A stretch of 64,000 bases of DNA from Apostichopus japonicus (taxonomy: Eukaryota; Echinodermata; Holothuroidea; Aspidochirotida; Stichopodidae), in NCBI RefSeq assembly GCF_037975245.1, contig NC_092581.1, forward strand, positions 13,231,303 to 13,295,302. The letters are read 5' to 3'. Positions 49,801 through 61,800 of this stretch are shown here, one piece after another. The position numbers were made by a program, and so were the translations under genes. The notes under the pieces were generated by a model. It was not told where the DNA came from and ran no database searches. It saw only the letters and a list, made by a program, of their open reading frames with translations. How positions within the stretch are numbered: position 1 is the stretch's first letter; each line of letters opens with the position of its first letter.

Positions 49801-52800
49801 TTTCCTTAATTACTTTTAAATTGTACTTGTTCAGATATTCGTTCACTTGTAAAAGATGTTTCATTATTCCTTATGAAATCAAGATTACACTGAGTGTAAC
49901 TATCAGCAACACACTCTTCGGGACAACGAAAGAGTGGAGCTTGATAAATGCACAACATGCACCTGTCGCAATAAACTAGTGACATGCGAGACTGAAATAT
50001 GCGGGGCCGAATGTGAAGAAGGAAAAAACGTTACAGAGGAGCGTTGTCCTGTTTATCCTTATCGTGAGTAGAGCCTTGTCCATAAGAGCTTATTTTTCGT
50101 AACAATAAAATTCTTTCCGAATTAATTAATGATAATGACCAATGTTACAAATCGTACTATACTTCAAACAGAACCAATTCAATCTTCAATGACTAGAACA
50201 TAGAACAACCCTGCAGTAAACACAACGAAACAATTAACAATAACAGATCAAGTTTCGAACAGTCTTAGGAGATGAGCTAAACAGTTCTGTAGTACAACAA
50301 ACTTACTTGTATTACTTTTTCAAGTTTCGGGCTTAGAATTATTGTAATTTTCTAATTTCAAAATGAATTTCATTTTGCCAAAAAAAAAACTCGTTACATT
50401 TTGGCATCATCTCACTTATAAATAATATTTACAATGGAAAATGAACAGTTCATTTTGGGTGATCTATCATTAAATTGTAACCCAAAACTAGTTGCCATGA
50501 TCGGTATTCTAATAGAAAACAGGAAGTTACATGGCCGTCTCAAAATATGATTTCTGTATCCATTTTACAGACAGTGCAGGCAGGGTTATTATTTTTTGTC
50601 ATTATATATAGATTAAGCGTATTGATAGCAAGAAGACAGTGGAGAAAATACCTCCAATTGAAAATACTGAACTTTGGTCTCGTAGAGAGTACGGAAAGGG
50701 ATTTAAAAATGATGTACCAGTTATCACAATTGAGAGATTAAAGAGCAAGTTCCGCTTATCACACGCACGTGGAGGAAGAGAAATAGGCCAGATTAAGACA
50801 CAGAGTACCGCTTCTGAAAGACTTGGAGTATTAGAAATAACATTTATGAGATGATCTTCTGGAGCGCAGGCTACCGAAGCCTGAAATGAACATTCCAAGT
50901 AGGAGAAACTGTAGAAAGAATACCGCAAAATGTTGTAAAGGGGAGCCTTGTCAGATAACATTGATCCCAAAACTGAGTATAAGAAATTGGAGAACCATCA
51001 CTTCTGAAAAGCTCCTTGATGTACATAATCCCGACTTGACGGATCTTATTAATTATTCATTCTTATGAAATGGTTATTACAGATAATCTGATTCTCGAGG
51101 ATTTTGGATGGAGTAACACAAGTAGCCTTATAGACCATGCAATGCAGACCTGTCTAATGAAAATATTCTTAATTTTAACAATATCGTTTACGTTAAAGTT
51201 ACAATTAAACAGAAGTTCCTTCCGAAAAGGGGAAAGAGAAGCATCGAAAAGTATTCCAGTGACCCGTACCATCCTTGTCAACTAAACGTCTAACCCAAGA
51301 AGCTTTTAAGGTATTGACAAAGCAATCCACACGGATACTTTTGAACTCATCTTGAACAATAGGGTTGATCATACACTGTTAAAAATAATGGGCAAAATTT
51401 ACCCAACTTTTTAACCAACGTTGGGCATGTATTCAGCAACCTCAAAAGTTGGGCAAAAATTGACCAACCCAAATAGGTATAATACATTCTCAACAGTTGG
51501 GAGGGGAATTACCCAACTGTTCAGGTTAACCATTTCCCCAACTGTTGGGTGGGTCATTCATTTTGTTGGGCAAATCATTTAACCAACGTATGGGTTAAGG
51601 CACCAGTAATGTATCCATCTGTTGAGCAGTTCATTTAGCCACCTGTTGGGTGTATACTAAATTTGTCCCAATTGTTGGACAATTCATGGATTTTGTTGGG
51701 CATTTACAACAACCAAATGTTGGGTTAATCCTGAACCACTTCCAACTGTTGGGGGTTTCTTAGATCGTGTTGGGCAATAATGGAAAAGAACTGTTGGAAT
51801 TCTAAAAAATCTAAGACATCACATCCTTTGAAATAAAGAAAGATACTGTATTTTGTAATACATGGAACACCTTTATTCACTGACCTTGAAGAAGACATAT
51901 ATAACTATCATGGGTGAATAAACTTATTGTTGAATGAACTGAACTTGAAGAAGACATATAACTATAATGGTTGAAGAAACTTATTGTTGACTGAACAGTA
52001 TAATTTGATATAAGAAGTCTTAAATTCAGGTATTCTTGAAACAAGGGTATGACCTGAAATAAATTAATTAATGAAGCCATATGTTTCATTTATGTAGGGT
52101 TCACGCACATTCCTTGGAAACTCATTTTGATCTGAAAACAACCTTCCCTAAAGTGACATTAACATTTGTGGCCTCAATTTTCTTAAGAATCCCACAGGAT
52201 AAATTTTATGGAAAAAAATGCCAATGGCTTTGTGATTCCTTGCCAAGAGAACTAAAATCCCCCTTGTACATCATACACCAACTTTGCATTTATATTTTAA
52301 CCTTTTAACTTAAGTTTAACCCCAAAAGTTTCAGTAATGTGGATCAAAAGCACATATACACCCTCCATTTCTGGAGTACCCATGTCAGAAAGTGTACTGG
52401 TTAAAATTAATATTTAACCAATGCAAGGGTGGATCAAAGTGGGCTGCAATCAAGGGGTGTAAAGCTCCATACTATAGTTAAACAGGAAGCAAAGCAGGTT
52501 GTCCGCAATGTTCTTGTACCTAAATGCTTACTGCCTTCAGCCCAGTACTGCCCTTGCTGTCTTTTCTTGTTTAGGAAATGGAAATTTGCTGTGGTCAGAC
52601 TCACTCCCTCTCTAGATCTATGTTAGGACCTATGTTTTCTGACCATAGCTAATCACTTATTACCTTTGGAGTCTTTTAAACTCATCATTAATTAATTAAT
52701 AATTATGTGGAACCATGTACAAAGTTGAATTTACAAATTTACAGCAATTTCTTTTGCACTTGAACAATTGTCTTCCACAATCTAATGATATTGGCAAAAC

Positions 52801-55800
52801 ATTTTCCACAAAATGATTACTACATAACTAGCCATCTTTAAATTGTTGAATAGGAAAAAGTCTCTTTTTTTGATGAACATGAATGTAACACTTTTAAACT
52901 TTTGTTCAAATGAATAATGGAATTAAAGGAGATACAGTATGAGGGCTGGCCAAAAAATGTCTTTGAAAATGTTCTTCACGATAATTAAAACAAAGATCCG
53001 CAAATTTTGATATATTGCTATGCTAATTTCTGTGTTTCTGTGCTGTGAAGCAAGCTATACATTGTTCATATGATTTAAAAACTGATAACATTCTTTAGGG
53101 CCATTCCATGTGACGTAAGACACAAATCAGAGCGAAATTTTACACTTGTTTTCAATATCATGTTCAGTACAAGTCTGTAGTTAAGTTAGAAGCCTATAGT
53201 TCCTGAACTTTGAAAACCCAAAATAAATTCTGTCACCACTGCGAAACATTAATGCTTTCCCATTGCGAATTATATCACCCTCAACATTTGTCACGTAAGT
53301 CACGCAGAGAAATGAAGAATTTAAACTTTTTGGAGGAAATCAATAAATCCTGTGAAGCATTGAGAGAAATCTGCTAAGGTGCCTATTATATCTGAAAAGG
53401 GCACATTGAGGAATAACTTCAAGGTAAAATTTTATTGATATGCATTTTATACTGATATTCTTATGCAAATTAATCACGTAAGGCACACTGTTCAGTTTCC
53501 TTTCAGTTTCCAAATATACAAGGTAACACAGGCTAAGGGAATGTTTGCAAGTTCATTACATTGAGATGGGGGAGGGGGAAGGGTCTATTCTACATATGTA
53601 AAAATGTAAAAAATAGTGGATAGAAAGAGCACAAGTATGTCAGTTCATTGTACACTAGCTCATCACACCGTAGTTGCTGGAAGAATTTTAATTGGTGGTG
53701 CAAATCAAGAGTAAGTTTCAAAATAACATTTGCAGTCACATTGTGCATGAAGCTCTGCCTTTCATGGGTGCCCTTAATAATGTTGTCATTTTGATTTAAG
53801 TGAATACAATTACAGAGTTAGTTCAAATCTAGATGTTGAGTTGTACATAAAAATTCCAATGGACTAGTTCTGCGAAATATCTTAACTTAAGTGGTACAGT
53901 AGCTAAATAGTTCCTTAATTAGCCGTAAAATCACGGCAACTGCCCATTTCAGCACGTTCATTACACAAATGTAACCTACATATACTCGTATCATCCACTT
54001 TTTTTACCCAATTCCATGATAAATGCATGCTTCAAAAATGAATTTCTAGACACCTTGTAATTTGTGTCGAAGTTTGAAACAGTGGTATTATGGCTTTGGA
54101 TATGTATCCCTTTATGATACCTCGAGGAAAAAAGGTTCCGAGCCAGGTGATAAACTGTTTAAGGACTGGCAGCATTCTTCATGAAAGCTCTGAAAGACCG
54201 GATGGAGGAGGAAAGATTCTTCATTCCTGATTGTTTATATATGCAACTTTCAATGAAATCCCAAACATTTCGGCAGTGGTGCTGGTACTGCAAGTTGAAT
54301 ATGTAGTGTGCTTTATAGCAGATGTCAACTCCTTCAGAGAGTGTCTGCACGCTCACTGCGTGCCTCTCCAAGATAACAAACACTTGTGATGGTGTCAGCT
54401 TGAAGTCTGAGTAAAACCCAAGGATGAAAGGCTGAGATCTTCATTCACTGCTTATTCCCTGTAAGTATGAAGGCAACTGGGTGTGCTCCTGTCAAACCAA
54501 TAGAAGCAATGAAAAGTAGCTTTTAGTATTCCATGTTCAAATTGATTTATTTCTGGTGTGTTCTATATTACAGCCAAAACCATTTACTTTATGCATATCA
54601 CAAATATGTTATTGAACTTGTACTAGTATAAATTAAAAATGGAAACGCTCCCTTTTGATATGTCTAACCAGTAGGATGATACCAGCACACCACTGATTCA
54701 TATGTAGAATTAGTTTGGAGGGACTTAACTGACTTAAGATCATCTAAGTGAACAAGAAGATTGTCGTAGGGCATTAGTTGGCACCTCCTTCCCATTCGAA
54801 ATATAAATGTAGATCACAATGGGTACATGCTAGTTTTGAACTCAGGGATTTTTCACAATCCAATGCCCAGCAATAGCAATACTACACCTAATACTACTGA
54901 TACTAATACTACTACTACCACCAACAACGACGACAAGAAGAACAAGAACAAAAAAAAAAGAAGAACAGCAACAATAACAATAATGATGAAAATACAGCTT
55001 AAAGGGCTTTACAGATCAGTGGAGCCTGTCACAATTCTCCAACAATCCTGGAGAGTAAGTTGCTGCAGTCTTTGTAATCCACACAGGGTTTTGCTCAGGT
55101 TCCTCACAAGTTCACATTTTCACCTAAGTGGAGTGAGGCCATCAAGATAGAGTGCCTTGCCTAAGGACACAATGTAGCCGGGATTTCAACCACTGATTCT
55201 TGGATTACGAGATTCAAACCCTAGCTGATTACAAGCAAAGTCAGCAGCTGATATGAATAATGCATTTAGACATACCCTTTTTAATTCAATAAATGATGAA
55301 GCATGATCTGTTGCCGCTGATCGTCCTCCAGTTTTGGCCTTGCTCCTGGTCCCAAAAATAAGTGGTAACATGAGCAATGATAGGTTGTCCTTCTCCTCTG
55401 CAAGTGAAAACAAAAATGCCAAATTTAACAAAGTATAAAAACCTCAAAATCAATGGTTATTGTAATATAATAGTCTATCGGGAAGTAAATACCAAATTCA
55501 ATAGTCATCAGGTTAGAAACAATAGGGTAGGTAAGTAGCTGGGAGACCCCCCTCCCATTCAAAGAAAGATAGTGATCCTGTATTCAATATTGGAAATATA
55601 CAGAACATACTTAACATCATCAACCTGGTTGTTCCTGAGGTAATATGGTTAACTTGTTTGACCTCTGCTGACTTAATTTATTGTCATTTGACCTAGTTTC
55701 TATATTATCTACAATAAACACTAAGAAATTACCGTAATATGCTGAAGCTACTGTAGCTTGCCACTGTAGCATAATAAAAACGATACACATTGTAAACATA

Positions 55801-58800
55801 AGCCCAAGATTTCAACCACGGATCACCATAGGCTTATTAAAAGGATAGAAAAGGTTATTGGAAGTTCGACCTCCACACTTAACCTTAACTAGCCTAGGAG
55901 TAGGTCTCGCTTAAGTAATCTAGGCTAGACATATAGTACGTACGTCGATATACAGGTATCCTTTTGTCACTGTGATAGGCTACACTACTGTATAGGCTCT
56001 ATACGCTAACGTTGGTATTACTACTAGGCCTAGCATAGGAGTACAAAATGTTGATGAAAATTGTGTGAAAGAATCGTCCCAGTTTATTCCGATTACTTCA
56101 ATCCCTTCACTGAAATGATTACCTTTCATAGACTGAATTATGTCGGGAACAAACAACCCCCAGCTCTTGAGTAGATCTTCCATTTCGACTTTTGAGGCTG
56201 TCAACTCGACGGAATATGTAACCCTTCGTCGTGCACGCGCGCTCAAGCACACTTTGCATTAGAAGTTACCCAACGTTGGTAAACGTCGCCAGGGTAAAGC
56301 CGAATGCTTGCCCAGCGTATGGTATAAAGAACCGAAATTTCGCCCAACATACGATTACGATGACAGAAAAGACCAACATGTGGACAAATATGAGCACGGA
56401 GTTTACCAACTCGATGGGTAAACAAACTAATCTGCGATTCGATCATTTTTATATATAAATTGGGCACTATTTGACCAACACAGTTGAAAGGGTACTTGCC
56501 CAACAATTTTTTTACCCAGTGTTTTAACAGTGTAGTATCTCTACTGACCTTATCACGAGCATTATGCCAAATAAAGTCGAAAATAATACTATGAACCTTG
56601 TTAATACAATCCTTACGAGGGTTTGGAAGAACATGGAAAAGATACACCAATTGGCTAATAGAAAAAGACAATTATGTTTCGTCTCATATAGGAGTCATAT
56701 CTCTATAATACTCCACAACAGAAGTTGATTTTTAAGTCTAGATTGTTTTTTGCTGGTTGTTCAGCCGTCGTTGCCATTATGAGTGAAACTTATACCCAGA
56801 AACTTAATAGGGCCATAATTGAGAATCAGGTTCAGGTCAGAGAGATAATCGGGTGGAGTAATAAAGGAACCTAGCGGAAAGACCTGAGTTTCTGAAAACT
56901 TCACCTGAAGTTCAGAGGACAGCTTGAAAATGTTTAGGGAGTTGAGCATTTCAAGAGTCGAGTCTTTGCTACCATCACAGAGAATAACAGTATCGTCGGC
57001 ATACTGTAGAACGTTCAATTCATGACCATAAATACTAATACCAGTAATGTTATTGTTAATAATATTAGCTTTAGAGAGAATATCAGCGCAGATTATGAAC
57101 AGAAACGAGCTCAGAGGGTAACCTTGCTTAACATTTCCTTTTATACAAAAGGTACCGGTAGAATTACAATTGTGACATACACGAGCAGTACTATTACTGT
57201 ACAAAAGACTATGAGTCATATTGTCATGTGTATGGTTTATAAGATAACAAATATAAACCTAATATTCTCACCAATAACTATATTTACCATAGACCCCGTT
57301 TGATTATCCCCGACACGATGCTTAATAATACCTTTCAATTTGCGAGCTAACACTTTTGCACCAATCTTAAAGTCGGTATTTAGTAAGAAAGATTGGTTTG
57401 TACTCAATTAGAAACCATGGGTCGTTGTCAGGTTTACAATGAGAGTGATCACTCCCCTACTTTGCTCCTTAGACAAATAGTGATTATGATAAAAGTTAAA
57501 GTCTCCGCCCCATATTATAGCCTGACAATGAAAGCTCTGTAAAATGCGTGTAATACTAATGCAAACAGGATCATCTACCATCTTCATCACAGCGAACCTT
57601 ATATGTATAGTAAATAGAAGTTTGATGTTAACAAATTATAGTAATCCTTTTGTAAAGAGCCGTACCATGAAAGAATCAAATTGGCCCAAACTATTCATTT
57701 CTTCAGATTTGTTCAACATCTGGAGTACAATGCGTTTCTTGAACTAAGATTATATCAAAATTATGGCAGTAAATTTTTTGGAATTGCTGCCTAAGATTGA
57801 CTGATTGTCTTATTCCCCTAACATTACTAGAACAGATTTTAAAGTCGGCCATCGATACAGCAAAGAGCCAAAACAAATGAGATATCGACTACATAAACGT
57901 GGTACTGAGATATCATTAATTATTAAGAAGGGTTGTTTAATAGCTTAACGTTAGCATACAGAGCAATTGAGATGGGAAACATGATGTTATCCAAACTTCT
58001 TCGAAAACCTTTTTTTGCAATTTTGTTAGTCCTCCTTTTCTGTCTGTCGTCTTTCAATCCAACTATACGTAAGTTGTTTCTTATTGAGAACCGCTCTTGT
58101 TTGTTTAGTAGACCGGCATGGTGATCTTTTTCACTCTTTTTCGTCGAGGGTATTACATCTCAGTTCATCTCAGCTCAGTAATTGACAGTTTCAGGTCTTC
58201 AAACGCCTTGTTGAAATCATATTGAAGGGACTACATCTCTTTAAGGAGAATCTTGCGTAGCCGATCAATACTAGAGTTTATGTCCCTCGCAAAATCACCT
58301 TCCTCTGTATCAGAGTTATAGTCTTCACTCCTTGAGTGTGATAGGCTAGAGCGAAGGCTATGTTGAGAAGCCGACTCATGAGGTGTTTTGCTCCGGAGGC
58401 TTCCTTTTGGTCTTCCAGCAGGCATTTCTTTACTCAGGAAGTATCCTTAATATTAATATACACTGTCAGAAAAGGGGGCTTTGCAAGACAAAGATATAAT
58501 ATTTAAAGCACATATATCCCAGTATAACCCAGTAGCACACCTTTGTGGTTAACCCAACATCACAGTTAGGTAGTCCAAAATCACAGTTAGTTAGTCCAAT
58601 AATAATAAAAACAACAATGATAATAATAATAATATGATATGATACCAGAACCTTCGTGTCACAGACCTATCAAGTTTTACCACTCGGCAACAGTTAATCT
58701 ACTGGTGTGAATGGATATTAAAGGCTTTCTATAAACTGTCAACGAGAGCGTATTACGTATGTTTTACGATCATTTGTTCTTACTTTACCAGGTTTGTACC

Positions 58801-61800
58801 CAGAGAGTACCAGCATCATCTACATAAGTGAACAAAATTTCACTGCTGGAACGCAAACATTGAATGTAACATTTGGATTAAATATAACCGTCGATCGAAA
58901 AAAGACATCAAGATTTATTCTGGGCACAAATCTTTGGGAATTAACGGCTTGGGTAACTTCCAGAATAGATGGCGGAGAAAATCAAATCAAGGAAACAGTA
59001 TTCACAGAAGAGGACTCTTCAAAAGTGTATGACCAACGTAAAAATGACCCACCTTGGATGGCATGGGAAAGACTGCATTACGAAATAGATCTCTCCGGTG
59101 GAAGTTGCAATGATTTCCAGTATTTTTGTGTGAGATTTCAAAAAACAAAAACTGCAAGCACAACTTATGATGTTGATCTTGAAGTGATAACGACACTACC
59201 CAGACAAACAGAGGACTGTACGGAACTCGGCTATTGTACAGAGGGTGAGCTACTTTATTGAGAGTATGGTCATGTAGTACTGAAGTTTGCCAGGTGTACT
59301 TGTACCATTTTCATAACGCTCTCTCACATTTCTATGTACATTTTCTGATGCTGTGAATGGGGAGTAAACTCGAATAAAGAAATAGAGAAATAATGAAACA
59401 TCAACCACAAAGTGTTTTTTTTGTTGGTAAAAAAACAGGGAAAAACCCTAGCAGTAGCGAAATTTATGTATTTAGAAAAATGACACTAAAGACGGTGGGC
59501 TTGGTAATGAGCAGCCAAATTGTGTTTGCGTGTGTGTGTGTGTGTGCACTAAGTCCATGTCATGGCACACTACGAGAAAGCACGTGAACTGAAAGGTTGC
59601 ATACATCCATTTATAATACACAACTTAGAAACTTGAACACAAGTAAAAGAAATATAATTAAGTCCGGTAATTAAATCACATAAACACACGACAATGTGCA
59701 ACTGTCAACGTAGATATGTAGAAACTGGAACCGTAAGCAGTATAGGGTTAAGGGTACAATACACACACTATGCAATTACTACATAATGGACCAGAATTGG
59801 CCTAGCTGGAAAAGTTTGAGGTGAGAGTGACGCTGGCAGGTGCCGTAATATTTTATGCCCCTTTCTATCCTCTCTTTATCCTTACTATATAGAATTGGAT
59901 GAATATTCACAATGTCATATGCATAGATCAACACATTGAGGAAAGCAGATTTCGACACAGATTACTGTTCCCTCACCCACTTGGATATCTGCGAAGGCCT
60001 ACAATTAGAGACGTGGCAATACTGCCAAGTAAAATAGTTCAAATTCACAGTATTTATTCTGTAAGACTGTTTTAGAGAAATGATATATAGATATTTATTC
60101 AGCCAATCATATAAAAATACAATGGAAATTGGTTGATAACAAGAGCCCAAAACATGAAAAATTTTAAACAACACATAAGACGTATAATAATGTACATAGA
60201 TATGAAAACGTTCCTATAAAATATTAAGATGAACAAAATATAAAATGTACCTACAAAATATACATACATAACAAATGCATAACAAATGAAGTAGCAATGA
60301 TCCTTGAAAGGCATTTCGAGATCTGTAAGATTTCCCGACTGGCTGTCCATTCGTTAAGCAATAACCAACCAAGTGCGCTAATACTGCTAATTTGACAGAC
60401 CGATCATTCATGTGCGAGATCTGTACTGTTTTTGGTCTCTGGTTTACAGTAACGCAATCGTGTGAAAGCACTCACGAGCTGCGAACGTGCCAAATGAACT
60501 TGTATACTGGCACGCTGGGTGAACGACTAGTTCTACTTGTGCAGTTTCGCTGCGTTAAATAGTTGCCTTGACTTAAAACTTTGAAGTTCACAAATATGTT
60601 TCTAAAAAACTCTTCTTCCTCGTTTTTTTACGAAAGAACATTGTAGATACAAGTGGTCAACTCACGGTACCGTTCGTTATAATGTTTACTCATAGATTGC
60701 AACTTGTCGAGTTTCGCGTAGCACGATAGGACAGATGTCGCAGCACCCTCTGCTCATTCTTAAGCATGGTTGAGGAGCCACGTTGGCCAAAATTCTTGCG
60801 CATCCCATTGAAGGTCATCCTAAATATTTCATATGTTTAAGATTACCATATTTTAACTATCACAGGAGTAGTATCGTGCTACTTATTCACCCCCCCCCGC
60901 CCCCATGGAGCCACAAGCACCCGTTTTCGGGCCGTCTCACGTTTTATTCAGGGGGCGTTTCGGGAGCCTTCGTTTTTTTGAAATGTTTATCGGAAGCCGT
61001 TTCGGAAGACCCCCCTCTGAAGGCCGGAAGCACCCGTTTTTTCCGAGACTGTCTCCTGTTTTTCGGGAGCCGTTTCGGGAGCCTTTGTTTTGCGAGGTCG
61101 TCAACCATGTTGTCATCGTTTATTTTAGGTATTGCGTAAACAAGTCGTAACATGTTCATCATCTAATTTAAGAAACGCACAAAACGAGTTGTAACGCGAC
61201 TATATTATGACATGATATGATGACATGATATGATGTCATCGTTATGTTGGGATTTGCTACAAAACGGTATTCATTTGATTTCGCATCAAAATAAAGAAGA
61301 AGCGAGTTGTTCAAATCAAGCACACTACTATAGCTGATTATCATGTACGACAAATAAACATTTCCAGAAATCTCAGACAAATTGTACAACGGCGGCTGGC
61401 GTACGTACGTGGCAGAAAGATAAACCCTAGTTAGTGTATCTAAAAACGAATCAGCGCATCGACGAATTCCCGAAGCTTTCAAAAGATATTTCAGGTTCAT
61501 CACCAAACTTGACGCTTTTTGAGAATTGTATCGTCGATAACTTTATTGATTTGGAAAAGTTCGCCCTCAATTTTTGTAACGAAACAAAGCAGAGTGAACG
61601 GCAACATGCATAAGTAACTGCACAAGCATCGCCCGTCGAGAAAGGAGAAGCGCTGGATTAACGTGCCAGTAACATACTGAGGAATCTATGACCCGATTCT
61701 CGTTGGGAGGTAAGCGTCACGTTGTCGTAAATCGGTATCGAGGTTTACCGTATGTTAACATCAGGGAAACATTTCATCCTCATTAATGGCGCATTCCCAA

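Larger units (their letters stand above)
51374..56532. mobile_element. 5.2-kb DNA transposon with CACTG termini inside the LINE
   Basis: The element begins CACTGTTAAAAATAATGGGC and ends with the inverted complement (CACTGTTAAAACACTGGG read from the right). TA lies on both sides. Both ends carry subterminal arrays of short inverted motifs built on CCCAAC/GTTGGG. The termini and subterminal pattern resemble CACTA/EnSpm-type animal elements, but a TA duplication is also compatible with other groups, so the superfamily is unproven. The interior holds spliced-looking remnants of a minus-strand gene and a SINE-like copy. Confidence 0.82.
50350..58440 (-). mobile_element. Degenerate APE-type LINE (L1/Tx1-like), interrupted by a DNA transposon
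   Basis: Read on the minus strand, the parts of a non-LTR retrotransposon occur in order: an ORF1 start, an ORF2 start with an endonuclease domain, reverse transcriptase, and a C-terminal domain with a Cys-rich end. ORF2 is broken by stops, frameshifts and internal deletions, including the reverse transcriptase segment that should carry the first catalytic Asp. The copy lies in RTK intron 4, antisense to the gene. The 3' limit is approximate because the C-terminal region fades out near 50350. Clade assignment rests on motif look only. Confidence 0.85.

Noticed and set aside
50547-51285. Plus-strand open frames, one with a TM-like start after an acceptor-like site
   Set aside because: At first it looked like an RTK transmembrane exon, but the phase-1 reading hits a stop at once and the region reads as LINE C-terminal sequence on the minus strand. 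The real TM exon is at 62132.
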